From Acidiflorens sp963847715 (lineage in GTDB: Bacteria; Acidobacteriota; Terriglobia; Terriglobales; Acidobacteriaceae): DNA of 64,000 nt. The stretch covers positions 434,001 to 498,000 of the forward strand of contig CAWKAZ010000026.1 of assembly GCA_963847715.1 (NCBI GenBank), given 5' to 3'. The notes under the pieces are model-generated. The model was not told the DNA's origin and did not search any database. It saw only the letters and a list, made by a program, of their open reading frames with translations. Below are positions 48,276 through 57,570 of this stretch, piece by piece. Positions within the stretch are counted from its first letter, which is position 1. The number at the start of each line of letters is the position of its first letter. Made by a program: the position numbers and the translations under genes.

Positions 48276-48339
48276 CAGCCCCTTAAGGGGCGGCTGATGT
48301 TTAGGGTCTTACGGCATCGCTCAAGCGATGCCCTGATAC
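48276..48339. repeat. P1 palindromic element, copy 5 (reverse, iscR-iscS spacer)
   Basis: GCCCCTTAAGGGGC at 48278-48291 and GGCATCGCTCAAGCGATGCC at 48313-48332, then CTGATAC. Sits just before iscS. Confidence 0.78.
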
Positions 48340-48349
48340 GAATCAACTC

Positions 48350-48820
48350 TCACTGCGAAATCGTTACCAGGTCCGCCGGCTTTTTGCTCTCCTGCTGATT
48401 GACGCTCACGACTTCCGGATCTTCTTTCATCTGCGAAATTTTGATGTTTTTGAGTACTTGTTCGATGCTCTCATTCACTTTGCGGAGCGGCTCGCGGATA
48501 GTGCAGCGATCGCTCTGTCCGCATTCGCCGCGGACGGTAACGCAGGACGTAATGAACAGCGGACCGTCAATGGCCTTGATGACTTCGAAGGCGGAAATCA
48601 TGCGCGGATCGCGGGTCAACGTATACCCGCCGTTAATGCCGTGCTGCGATCTCACCAGACCGACCTTGGCCAGCCGTTGCAGAATTTTGGCAAGCGCTTC
48701 TTGCGGAATGCCATAGGCTTCGGCTACATCTTTGGCGGAACACGCGCCCTGGTCGGCGTGCTCGGCCAGGTGCTTCATGGCCATGAGTCCGTAATCCGCC
48801 TTTTTTGTCAGTTTTAGCAT
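48350..48820 (-). CDS. iscR: Rrf2-family [2Fe-2S] regulator IscR
   Basis: 156 residues. HTH at about 28-60 (AKDVAEAYGIPQEALAKILQ, LVRSQHGINGGYTL) and cluster Cys at about 93, 100 and 106 (CVTVRGECGQSDRC). Spacing C-x6-C-x5-C is one longer in the first gap than in E. coli (C-x5-C-x5-C). It senses cluster supply and represses isc when holding its cluster. First gene of the isc operon; a palindromic operator lies 10-40 bp before its ATG. Confidence 0.9.
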   Translation of the reverse strand: MLKLTKKADYGLMAMKHLAEHADQGACSAKDVAEAYGIPQEALAKILQRLAKVGLVRSQHGINGGYTLTRDPRMISAFEVIKAIDGPLFITSCVTVRGECGQSDRCTIREPLRKVNESIEQVLKNIKISQMKEDPEVVSVNQQESKKPADLVTISQ

Positions 48821-48829
48821 GCGCGAATG

Positions 48830-48859
48830 CCGACCGATAAGGTCGGATAAAATGCCGAC
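48830..48859. promoter_or_regulatory. Candidate Rrf2/IscR operator
   Basis: Two overlapping inverted repeats: CCGACC-N5-GGTCGG (48830-48846) and GTCGG-ATAAAATG-CCGAC (48842-48859), sharing one half-site. On the iscR strand they lie between a TTGCGA-like -35 and the start codon, as expected for autorepression. A weak -10 (TTATCC) can be placed 17 bp after TTGCGA. Confidence 0.55.
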
Positions 48860-48966
48860 TGTTTCGGTCGCAATTCGATTTTAGCGAATCTAGTTACAGG
48901 GCGCAAGGCTGATCAGGGATTGGCGTGAATTTGGGGTCGAAAGGTAAGTGTCGACGGGTAAATGGG

Positions 48967-49380
48967 TTAGGGATGGGTCACGGATTTAGGGGACGCGATC
49001 TTCTCGACCACCCGGATCTTCTCGTCTTTTGCGTAGTCATCCAGAATGTGAGCGTTGTTGCCGTCGACGGCTACTTTGGTCGGTCCGTGCAGGGTAACAT
49101 TCAGCAACTGGCTTCGGGTGAGAACAGGGCCAAGAACGTAGATTGTATCGTCGGTCTGTATCCAATAGAAGGTCTTTGAGATGGGCCCGCCAACCAGCGC
49201 TGCGACGGGAACAACTGCGGCGCCGCCCTTCTCAGAGGTGATGTCGATGACCTTCGCGTCTTTCCATTGAAGGTCTTTTGCTCGATGATTCTTCGCGAGC
49301 GCTACCGAGGAGGACAGAACACCGATCATCAAGATTGCCGTTTGTGTCCCGACGAATGCCGCTGCCAATCGTCTTCCCAT
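48967..49380 (-). CDS. Secreted protein of unknown function
   Basis: 137 residues from ATG 49380, with AAGGAGG about 12 bases upstream; the frame is open to 49542. Signal peptide MGRRLAAAFVGTQTAILMIG...ALAKN. The mature part (KDLQWKDAKVIDITSEKGGA, IYVLGPVLTRSQLLNVTLHG, KVAVDGNNAHILDDYAKDEK) looks all-beta and matches no named domain I know; similar short secreted proteins occur in acidobacteria. Convergence: its 5' end faces iscR's upstream region. Confidence 0.62.
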   Translation of the reverse strand: MGRRLAAAFVGTQTAILMIGVLSSSVALAKNHRAKDLQWKDAKVIDITSEKGGAAVVPVAALVGGPISKTFYWIQTDDTIYVLGPVLTRSQLLNVTLHGPTKVAVDGNNAHILDDYAKDEKIRVVEKIASPKSVTHP

Positions 49381-49502
49381 ATGCACCTCTGCCTCCTTAT
49401 TTACAGCGGCGCGGGTGGGCGGGGAAGGTTCCGAAAGATGCTCGTCTTGTGGGTTGGACGTTCTGTTTGGCTTGGGTGGTGCCGGAAGGACGGCTCGGAT
49501 TA

Positions 49503-50141
49503 CTAGCGCGGCTGTTTCAATCCCTGCAGCACTAGGCCGCATACCTCATCGGCGAACTTTTCTTCGAGTTTGATGTGACGGATTAGAAAGCGCATCAAAA
49601 TGGGTCCGTAGAGCGAGTCGAGGATAAGGTCGAAGTCGCAACCTTGGGGCAACTCGCCGCGGTCGACGCCGCGCTGCAGAGTCTGATAGGCCTGCCTGCG
49701 CCGGGGCCACAGAAATCGGTCGCGGTAGGCTTCCAGCAGTTCCGGATCTGACTGCCCTCCCGCAAGCAACGCGGCTACGATCTTTCCGCGCTGCGACCGG
49801 AAGATTCGAATCAGCCCTCCCATCTGCTGGCGGATATCGTCGTATACGGAACCGGTATTCGGAAAGCGCAGTTCCTTCTCCGCGCTGGCGGAGAAGGCGT
49901 CGGCAACCAAGGCGGCCTTGGTCGGCCACCAACGGTAGACAGTTGTCTTGCCAACGTTGGCGTCGGCAGCAATGGCCTCGATGCTCAATTCCGAGAATCC
50001 GTGCTGCTGGAGCAGTTTTATGGTGCTGCGCAGGATCGACTGGCGCGATTCCTCGCTGCGGGGACGTCCGGGCGGGCGCTTCCCGTTCGTGCCGTTATTT
50101 CCGGCGCGGAGCTCGGCAATCCGGGCACGATTTTGAGCCAT
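49503..50141 (-). CDS. TetR-family transcriptional regulator
   Basis: 212 residues. N-terminal basic tail, then the TetR HTH (SILRSTIKLLQQHGFSELSI, EAIAADANVGKTTVYRWWPT) at about 35-80. The helical C-terminal ligand domain includes GELPQGCDFDLILDSLYGPI, the TetR_C_16/33-like type. Divergent from the RND operon at 50285, which it most likely represses. The 143-bp gap has TATAAT at about 50152 and AT-rich words but no clear operator I can name. Confidence 0.85.
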   Translation of the reverse strand: MAQNRARIAELRAGNNGTNGKRPPGRPRSEESRQSILRSTIKLLQQHGFSELSIEAIAADANVGKTTVYRWWPTKAALVADAFSASAEKELRFPNTGSVYDDIRQQMGGLIRIFRSQRGKIVAALLAGGQSDPELLEAYRDRFLWPRRRQAYQTLQRGVDRGELPQGCDFDLILDSLYGPILMRFLIRHIKLEEKFADEVCGLVLQGLKQPR

Positions 50142-50284
50142 GGCTGAATTCTAATATAATTTAAATCCGCAACGTATTGTTTCGAATCTTATTTGGAAAG
50201 CCGCTGGGCCGTGGGGCCTGCATTCGCGACAGTACAATATCGGTGAGTCAGTCCTGGTTTCCGCACGACAAGATTTAGCCAGCT

Positions 50285-53200
50285 ATGTGGATTGTTGCAT
50301 TAGCGCTTCGTCGTCCTTACACGTTTGTGGTGATGGCCCTGCTCATCATCATCCTTACGCCAATCACAATCCTGCGTACTCCGGTCGATATCTTCCCTGA
50401 GATCAATATTCCGGTCGTGAGCATCGTTTGGAACTACACGGGTCTTTCACCGCAAGAGATGGCGGACCGCATCGTGACCAACTCCGAGCGTGGAATTACG
50501 GTTACGGTCAACGACGTTGAGCATCAGGAATCGCAGTCACTGAGCGGAATTGCTGTCATCAAGATTTTCTTCCGGCCTTCCGTCAATATCTCGATGGCAG
50601 TCACGCAGGTGACGGCGATCTGCCAGACGGTTCTGCGCGGATTACCTCCGGGCACGACTCCACCGCTGGTGATCACATATACCGCATCGTCAACGCCGAT
50701 CGTGCAACTGGGCTTGAGCAGCAAGACGCTGCCCGAGCAGCAGATGTTCGACCTGGGGCAGAATTTTCTGCGCACCCAGCTGACCACCGTGCAAGGCGCG
50801 GCCACTCCGTATCCTTACGGCGGTAAGCCGCGACAGATCCAGGTAGACCTCGACTCCGCGAAACTGCAGGAATATGGCTTGGCGCCTGCGGACATCGTCA
50901 ATGCGGTCGCCGCGCAGAATCTGGTTCTTCCGGCGGGTACGGCAAAGATCGGTCCTACGGAATATACGGTGGAAATGAACGGCACGCCGCAGACGATTGC
51001 CGAACTGAACGATCTGCCTGTGAAGACCTCGAACTCGTCGACTCTCTACCTGCGCGACGTGGCGCACGTGCGAGACGGATTCGCGCCGCAAACCAACATC
51101 GTGCGTCAGGATGGCGTGCGCGGCGTGTTGATGTCGATCTTCAAACTGGGCGGCTCCTCCACGCTGACGGTGGTCAATGCTGTGAAAGCGATGGTGCCGC
51201 TCGCGGCCCAGTCACTGCCGCCGGAACTCAGCGTCAAGGCTCTGTTTGATCAATCGCTTTTTGTGCGTGCCTCGATTCAGGGAGTGTTGCGGGAAGGCCT
51301 GACGGCTGCGCTCCTGACCGCTGCGATGATCCTGCTGTTTTTGGGCGATTGGCGTCCGACGGTGATCATCGCCGTTTCGATTCCGCTGTCGATTTTTGTT
51401 TCAGTGATCCTGTTGAGCGCTCTCGGCGAGACGATCAACATCATGACCCTGGGAGGGCTGGCGCTCGCTGTCGGCATCCTGGTGGATGATGCCACGGTAG
51501 AAATCGAGAACATTGAGCGCAACCTGGCCATGGGCAAGGAGATGAAGCAGGCGATTCTCGATGGAGCGCAGCAGGTCGCGGTGCCTGCATTCGTATCGAC
51601 GCTGTGTATCTGCATCGTGTTTGTGCCGATGTTCTTTCTGACGGGGGTCGCCAAGTTCCTCTTTGTGCCACTCGCCGAAGCGGTGTGCTTCGCCATGCTG
51701 GCGTCGTACCTGCTGTCGCGGACTCTGATTCCGACGATGGTGATGTTCATCATGCGCGGACACGAACACCGGGCCGCCGAGCCGAAAAGTTTTGTGGGAA
51801 AGTTCCAACGCGGCTTCGAGAACTGGTTTGAGCGGGTTCGCGGACGCTACCAGCAGTTGTTGGAATCCGCGCTTGAAAACCGGAAGTTATTTTCCGCCGG
51901 TTTTGCCGCGTTCTGCTTCTTATCGCTGGGGCTGGCGTTTTTCCTGGGACGCGATTTCTTTCCACAGGTTGATGCGGGGCTGATCCGGCTCCATTTTCGT
52001 GCTCGGCCTGGTTTGCGCGTGGAAGAGACGGCGCGACTCTGCGACGAAGTGGAGCAGGTTCTGCGCACCGAGATTCCCAAGCAGGAACTGGAGACGATGC
52101 TCGACAACATCGGAGTCCCTTATTCCGGCCTGAATCTTTCTTACAGCAGCTCGGGAGTGATCGGGACTGGCGATGCGGAAATTCTGATCTCATTGAACGC
52201 CGAGCATCACCATCCAACATCGCAATATGTGCGGCGTCTGCGGCGCGTGTTGCCTTCGCGTTTTCCGGGAGTGGAGTTCTTTTTCCAACCCGCCGATATC
52301 GTGTCGCAGATTCTGAATTTCGGATTGCCCGCGCCCGTCGACATCCAGATCGTGGGTGCTGACATGCAGGGGAATTACATTATTGGGCAGAAAATCGCAA
52401 ACCAGATACGACAGATCCCCGGCGCCACGGACGTGCATGTGCAACAAATGATGAACTTGCCGACATTGTTCGTCGACATGGATCGCACGCGTATCAACCA
52501 GGTTGGGCTTAACGCCCGTGACGTCGCGCAGAGCGTGCTGATCAGCCTGAGCGGAAGCTTCCAGACCGCTCCGAATTTCTGGCTGAATCCGAAAAACGGG
52601 GTAACGTATTCCATCGCGGTCCAGGCCCCGCAGTATCGGGAAACATCGATGCAAGACCTGGTCAATACGCCGGTGACAAATGCGAGCGCGCAGGCACCGC
52701 AGGTGCTGGGCAATCTGGCGCAAATTACGCCAGGGGCGCGTCCTGCAGTGGTCAACCACTACAACGTGCAGCCGGTCATTGATGTTTATGCCAGCACGCA
52801 GGGGCGCGATCTGGGCGGGGTTGCAGGCGACATCATGAAGGCGCTCAAACCGTTCCAGGATCATCTGCCGCGAGGGACGCGCCTGGTGGTTCGCGGACAA
52901 GTGGAGACGATGCGATCGTCGTTTCTCGGCCTGGGTTTAGGACTGCTCGGCGCAATCGTGCTGGTCTATTTGCTGATCGTGGTCAACTTTCAGTCGTGGC
53001 TCGATCCGTTCATTATTATTACGGCCTTGCCGGGCGCGCTGGCGGGAATATGCTGGTTCCTGCTGATCACGCGCACCACGCTCAATGTCCCGTCGCTGAC
53101 AGGAGCGGTAATGTGCATGGGCGTGGCGACGGCGAATTCTATCTTGATGGTCTCGTTTGCCCGGGACCGCATGAACACGGGAGCAACGGCCCTGCAAGCG

Positions 53201-53440
53201 GCGCTCGACGCGGGTTACACTCGCATGCGCCCGGTCATCATGACGGCGCTGGCCATGATCATTGGCATGTTGCCCATGGCCTTGGGTGTCGGCGAAGGCG
53301 GCGAGCAGAATGCGCCGCTCGGGCGAGCGGTCATTGGCGGTCTGCTCTTCGCTACCGTAGCCACATTATTTTTTGTGCCGAGTGTGTTTACGATTATTCA
53401 TAGCCGGAGGCAGGCGCGGTTGCAGGAACGCCAGCCGTAG
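50285..53440 (+). CDS. RND efflux permease (AcrB/HAE1-like), system 1
   Basis: 1051 residues, twelve membrane helices in two halves with large periplasmic loops. Helix 4 keeps the proton-relay Asp pair in GILVDDATVEIENI (about 405). Family marks: TPVDIFPEINIPVVSIVWNY at the first loop, GDWRPTVIIAVSIPLSIFVS, and TALAMIIGMLPMALGVGEGG near the end. Exports drugs or other compounds by proton motive force, with the adaptor and outer-membrane factor encoded next. The operon is controlled by the divergent TetR gene, by position. Confidence 0.92.
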   Translation: MWIVALALRRPYTFVVMALLIIILTPITILRTPVDIFPEINIPVVSIVWNYTGLSPQEMADRIVTNSERGITVTVNDVEHQESQSLSGIAVIKIFFRPSVNISMAVTQVTAICQTVLRGLPPGTTPPLVITYTASSTPIVQLGLSSKTLPEQQMFDLGQNFLRTQLTTVQGAATPYPYGGKPRQIQVDLDSAKLQEYGLAPADIVNAVAAQNLVLPAGTAKIGPTEYTVEMNGTPQTIAELNDLPVKTSNSSTLYLRDVAHVRDGFAPQTNIVRQDGVRGVLMSIFKLGGSSTLTVVNAVKAMVPLAAQSLPPELSVKALFDQSLFVRASIQGVLREGLTAALLTAAMILLFLGDWRPTVIIAVSIPLSIFVSVILLSALGETINIMTLGGLALAVGILVDDATVEIENIERNLAMGKEMKQAILDGAQQVAVPAFVSTLCICIVFVPMFFLTGVAKFLFVPLAEAVCFAMLASYLLSRTLIPTMVMFIMRGHEHRAAEPKSFVGKFQRGFENWFERVRGRYQQLLESALENRKLFSAGFAAFCFLSLGLAFFLGRDFFPQVDAGLIRLHFRARPGLRVEETARLCDEVEQVLRTEIPKQELETMLDNIGVPYSGLNLSYSSSGVIGTGDAEILISLNAEHHHPTSQYVRRLRRVLPSRFPGVEFFFQPADIVSQILNFGLPAPVDIQIVGADMQGNYIIGQKIANQIRQIPGATDVHVQQMMNLPTLFVDMDRTRINQVGLNARDVAQSVLISLSGSFQTAPNFWLNPKNGVTYSIAVQAPQYRETSMQDLVNTPVTNASAQAPQVLGNLAQITPGARPAVVNHYNVQPVIDVYASTQGRDLGGVAGDIMKALKPFQDHLPRGTRLVVRGQVETMRSSFLGLGLGLLGAIVLVYLLIVVNFQSWLDPFIIITALPGALAGICWFLLITRTTLNVPSLTGAVMCMGVATANSILMVSFARDRMNTGATALQAALDAGYTRMRPVIMTALAMIIGMLPMALGVGEGGEQNAPLGRAVIGGLLFATVATLFFVPSVFTIIHSRRQARLQERQP

Positions 53441-53468
53441 AACAATAGAGAATTGTTGGAGAGGCATT

Positions 53469-54677
53469 ATGCCAGTTGAATCAACGACAGAGACGCAGCG
53501 AGGCGATCAAGCGCGCGAAACGGGCCCTGCTCCGGCAGGTCAGGCCAAGATTCTGGTCGGCGCCGTCCTCCTGGTTCTGATCACCGCGGGCGTGGTTACG
53601 TTTTTCAACCGGAGCAGCGAAGCTGACGCGTTGGCAAAAGAGACGGAAGCGGTCTCGATTCCAACCGTGGCCCTCGTGCAGCCAAAGGTCGAAGACGGGA
53701 ACGACGAACTGGTTTTGCCGGGTAATCTTCAGGCGTTTGAAGAGTCTCCAATCTTTGCCCGTACCAATGGCTACCTTTTGCGCTGGACCAAGGACATTGG
53801 AAGCAAGGTGCAAAAAGGGGAACTGCTGGCGCTGATTGACACTCCGGAAATTGACCAGGAACTATCGCAGGCGCGGGCTACGCGTGAGCAGGTCAAGTCG
53901 GCGCTCGAACTGGCGAAGATTTCGGCTGACCGGTGGGCAAATCTACGGAAGTCGGATTCGGTTTCGCAGCAGGAAGCCGATCAGCAGGCGAGCGGCTACC
54001 AGCAGGCACAGGCGAATCTTGCGGCCGCGGACGCGAATGTGCGCCGACTGGAACAGCTCGAGTCGTTCAAGAATGTGTACGCTCCGTTTTCGGGAGTGCT
54101 GACCCGGCGCAACGTTGATCCGGGCGCGCTTATCAATTCCGGCGCGGGAGCCACAGGGAAAGAGCTGTTCGATATCGCGCGCGTCGATCCGCTTCGCGTT
54201 TACGTGAGTGTCCCGCAGGCTTACGCGCCAGCCATGAAAGTCGGAGTCAAGGCGGCGGTCACTCTGCAGGAATTTCCCGGCCAGAAGTTTATAGGGACGA
54301 TCGCTCGCACTGCGGACGCCATCGATCCGGCAACGCGCACTTTGAATACGGAAGTGGATGTTCCGAACAAAGACGGTAAATTGCTGCCCGGGTCGTTCGG
54401 ACAGGTACATTTCGCGACGGGTACGTCGGTTCCGAGAATCACAATTCCAGTGAACGCGATGCTGTTCCGCGCCGAGGGCCCGAGGGTTGCGCTGGTAGAT
54501 AAAGACAGCAAAGTTACCCTGCGGCCGATCACCATCGGGCGCGACTTCGGAGCGACGCTGGAGATACTTGGTGGGATCGAGGCTACCGATCAAATCATCA
54601 TCAACCCGGCGGACTCGCTTGAAGAAGGACAGAAGGTGCGCGTTGCCCAGCCGAAACCCGGAGACGCGCACTCGTGA
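53469..54677 (+). CDS. RND adaptor (membrane-fusion protein), system 1
   Basis: 402 residues from ATG 53469 with GGAGAGG about 6 bases upstream; frame open to 53373. One N-terminal membrane helix (ILVGAVLLVLITAGVVTF), lipoyl-like and hairpin domains (YLLRWTKDIGSKVQKGELLA, DTPEIDQELSQARATREQVK coiled coil), then beta-barrel and membrane-proximal domain (IDPATRTLNTEVDVPNKDGK). Links permease and outer-membrane channel. Its stop overlaps the next gene's GTG. Confidence 0.9.
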   Translation: MPVESTTETQRGDQARETGPAPAGQAKILVGAVLLVLITAGVVTFFNRSSEADALAKETEAVSIPTVALVQPKVEDGNDELVLPGNLQAFEESPIFARTNGYLLRWTKDIGSKVQKGELLALIDTPEIDQELSQARATREQVKSALELAKISADRWANLRKSDSVSQQEADQQASGYQQAQANLAAADANVRRLEQLESFKNVYAPFSGVLTRRNVDPGALINSGAGATGKELFDIARVDPLRVYVSVPQAYAPAMKVGVKAAVTLQEFPGQKFIGTIARTADAIDPATRTLNTEVDVPNKDGKLLPGSFGQVHFATGTSVPRITIPVNAMLFRAEGPRVALVDKDSKVTLRPITIGRDFGATLEILGGIEATDQIIINPADSLEEGQKVRVAQPKPGDAHS

Positions 54678-56167
54678 AGCTTTTCCGCAGCCTTGTAAGA
54701 ACCGAGCCGAAGAGTATTTGGCTGAGCGCTGTGCTGCTTGCAGGATGCACTATCGGCTGTAATGTGGGGCCAGGATATAAACGCCCCACGGCGCAAGTCC
54801 CTGACACGTGGAAGGGCGAGGGGCCGTGGCAGGCCGCGGCTCCGAAGGACGCAATTCCGAAGGGCACGTGGTGGCAGATATTTCACGACGCGGAACTCGA
54901 CCGCCTAGAATTGGAGTTGCTACAGGCGAACCAGTCGCTGGCGGCGGCGCAGGATCGCCTTTCGCAAGCCCGTTCGCAGGCGCGGATTGCATCTTCGGCT
55001 TACTTTCCGCAAGTCAGTGCGGATCCCTCCGGATTGCGAGAGGAAGTCTCGAGCAACCGCGCGTTTGCTACGACCAGCAAGCCGCCGTTTACGCAGAACA
55101 ATTACACGATCCCGTTTTCGGTGAGCTACGAACTCGACCTGTTCGGGCGCGTGCGCCGCAATCTGGAAGCGGCCAATGCGTCGCTGCAGGCGAGCGCGGC
55201 GGATCTCGAAAATGTCCGCCTGGTGTTGACAGCTGAGCTGGCCGCCGACTATTTCAATCTGCGCGAACTGGATCGTGAGGCGGGCGTCGTTCGGCAGTCG
55301 GTTGACATCCAGCAAAAAGGATTGGACCTGGTGAATCGCCGTCACGACGGCGGAGTCTCATCCGGGTTAGAAGTCGCGCAGCAGGCCGCGTTGCTCGATG
55401 CGACGGCGACGCAGCTCCAGCTCGTGCTGCAACAACGCGCGCAATATGAACACGCGATTGCCGTGTTATTGGGGAAGCCCGCATCAGTGTTCAGCGTGGC
55501 GGAAGCTCCGTTCGACGCGACGCCTCCTGCTGTTCCGACCGGGCTGCCGTCGGAAATTCTCGAGCGGCGTCCCGACGTGGCTACTAGCGAGCGCCAGATG
55601 GCGTTTGAAAATGCGCAGGTTGGCTTGGCGATGACCGCGTTTTATCCGCATATCACGCTGGCTGGAAGTGGTGGATGGCAAAGCAACGACATTACGACGC
55701 TAGTCAGTGCTCCGAGCGCGATGTGGTCGCTGGGTGGCGATTTGCTGCAGCCGCTCTTTAATGGTGGCCGGAACCGCGCTAATCTTGCCGCCAGCCGCTC
55801 TGCCTATGACGAATCGGTCGCGAACTACCGCGAATCGGTGCTCGTCGCGTTTCAGCAGGTGGAAGATGGGCTTTCGGGTCTGGCGCTGCTGAACCAGGCA
55901 ATGAAGACGCAACAGGCGGCGGTGACCGACTCGCGTCGCGCGCTCGACATCGCCAATAGCCGCTATGTCGGCGGTGTCACAACTTACCTTGATGTCATCA
56001 CGGCGCAATCCGCGCTGCTCAATAATGAACGCCTGGCGACACAGTTGCTCGGCCAGCAGATGACCACATCGGTCTACCTGGTGAAGGCGCTGGGTGGCGG
56101 CTGGGATGCCTCGGACATTCAGCATGAGCAGGTGAGGCCGACCCTGGTGCAGGCGGTCCAGCAGTAA
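54674..56167 (+). CDS. Outer-membrane efflux channel (NodT/TolC-like lipoprotein), system 1
   Basis: 497 residues from GTG 54674, four-base overlap with the adaptor. Lipobox LAGC or IGC (SAVLLAGCTIGCNVGPGYKR). Two OEP repeats with long coiled coils (LEAANASLQASAADLENVRL; NYRESVLVAFQQVEDGLSGL). The start GPGYKRPTAQVPDTW and DLFGRVRRNLEAANAS are NodT marks. Trimeric channel through the outer membrane. Confidence 0.9.
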   Translation: MKLFRSLVRTEPKSIWLSAVLLAGCTIGCNVGPGYKRPTAQVPDTWKGEGPWQAAAPKDAIPKGTWWQIFHDAELDRLELELLQANQSLAAAQDRLSQARSQARIASSAYFPQVSADPSGLREEVSSNRAFATTSKPPFTQNNYTIPFSVSYELDLFGRVRRNLEAANASLQASAADLENVRLVLTAELAADYFNLRELDREAGVVRQSVDIQQKGLDLVNRRHDGGVSSGLEVAQQAALLDATATQLQLVLQQRAQYEHAIAVLLGKPASVFSVAEAPFDATPPAVPTGLPSEILERRPDVATSERQMAFENAQVGLAMTAFYPHITLAGSGGWQSNDITTLVSAPSAMWSLGGDLLQPLFNGGRNRANLAASRSAYDESVANYRESVLVAFQQVEDGLSGLALLNQAMKTQQAAVTDSRRALDIANSRYVGGVTTYLDVITAQSALLNNERLATQLLGQQMTTSVYLVKALGGGWDASDIQHEQVRPTLVQAVQQ

Positions 56168-56375
56168 CTCGCGGTTGTGCGCTTTTCGTGCATCTTTTAA
56201 CTCATCGCGCGGGGCCGCAAATCCATGATTTACAAACTTTTACCATCTTGCGCCTTCCGAAAACCATCACTTTAGAAGAGTATGATCGTCTAATGTTTTT
56301 TGTGATGGATATCGAAAGAAAAGGCGACAAATCGGTTGATTCGAGCACCAAAGCTCCGGTCCGTGCGGCTCTAAT
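56168..56375. other. Spacer of 208 bp between the two RND operons
   Basis: No gene or repeat recognised. AT-rich relative to the flanks, which suggests a promoter for system 2; the ATG at 56376 follows CTCTAAT without a strong Shine-Dalgarno sequence. Confidence 0.35.
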
Positions 56376-57570
56376 ATGAATAGAAATCTTCATTGGCAGT
56401 GGATGCAGTTCGGTGGGACATTGCTCCTGCTGCTTGCCTTGGCTGGTTGTCAGGGCGGCGGTTCCTCCAAAGACAAACAAGCTCTGGCGGCCACCACGCG
56501 CGCTGTGTCCGTCGGCGTCGCGACGGTTGTCGAACAGGATATGCCCGTCTATCTCACTGGGTTGGGATCGGTCACTGCTTACAACACGGTGAGCGTGAAG
56601 AGCCGGGTCGATGGCCAGCTGCTTCAAGTGAACTTTCACGAAGGGCAGCAAGTCAATAAGGGGGACTTGCTAGTTCTGATCGATCCGCGCCCGTACGAAG
56701 TGCAATTGGCTTCGGCGCAGGCGCAACTATTCAAGGACCAGGCTTCCTATCGCGACGCGCAACTGAATTATCAGCGGTTCAAGGATCTGCTGCAGCAATC
56801 GGGCGCGATGTCGCAGCAACAGGTCGACACGCAAAAAGCGACCGCGGACCAGTTCGAAGGTGCGATCCGATCGGATCAGGCGGCCATCGACAACGCAAAA
56901 CTTCAGATCGAGTACTGCCACATCACCGCGCCGGTCAACGGACGCATCGGATTGCGCTTGGTTGACGTCGGCAATATTGTGCACGCGACCGATGCCAACC
57001 CCATGCTTGTCATCACGCAACTGCAACCGATCGCCGTCATTTTTACTTTGCCCGAGGACAGCCTGCTTGAAGTCGTCAAGCGTATGAGGCAGGGGACGCT
57101 CAAGGTGGATGCGTACGATCGCGACGACAAGGTCAAGCTGGCATCCGGCACACTGCTCACCATCGACAACCAGATTGACCAGACCACTGGCACCGATAAG
57201 CTGAAGGCCATCTTTGATAATAAAGACGGTGGGCTGTTTCCCGAATCAGTTCGTCAATATTCACCTGTTGCTCGATGTGCGCAAGGACAGCACGATTGTT
57301 CCCAGCGTAGCTGTGCAGCGCGGGCCGCAGGGTAATTTCGTTTACGTCGTGAAAGCGGACAAGACGGTGGAAGCGCGCACTGTAACCGTGGCGCTCACGC
57401 AATCGAATCAGAGCGCGATCGGCAACGGCCTGCAAGTTGGCGAAATTGTGGTCACCGACGGGCAGGATAAGTTGCAGAACGGTGCCAAGGTCGAGACGCG
57501 CAGCCCGAACACAAAATCCACGTCTTCCCAAACGACCACTCCGCAAGGGGCGACAGCTCCGACGTCATGA
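56376..57570 (+). pseudogene. RND adaptor (MdtA-like), system 2, one frameshift
   Basis: Reads MNRNLHWQWMQFGGTLLLLL with lipobox LAGC to DNKDGGLFP near 57235. There one extra C (CCC for CC) shifts frame; the +1 frame continues NQFVNIHLLLDVRKDSTIVP to the stop at 57570. Restored length about 397. Domains as in MdtA: VYLTGLGSVTAYNTVSVKSR, VDGQLLQVNFHEGQQVNKGD, hairpin, NGRIGLRLVDVGNIV. Everything else is well conserved, so the lesion is recent or an error. Confidence 0.82.

Noticed and set aside
47301..48398. 365-codon open frame opposite iscS
   Set aside because: Antisense of iscS and would run across the iscR-iscS spacer.
50142..50284. TetR operator in the divergent gap
   Set aside because: AT-rich words and a TATAAT are present but no convincing inverted repeat; not reported as a feature.
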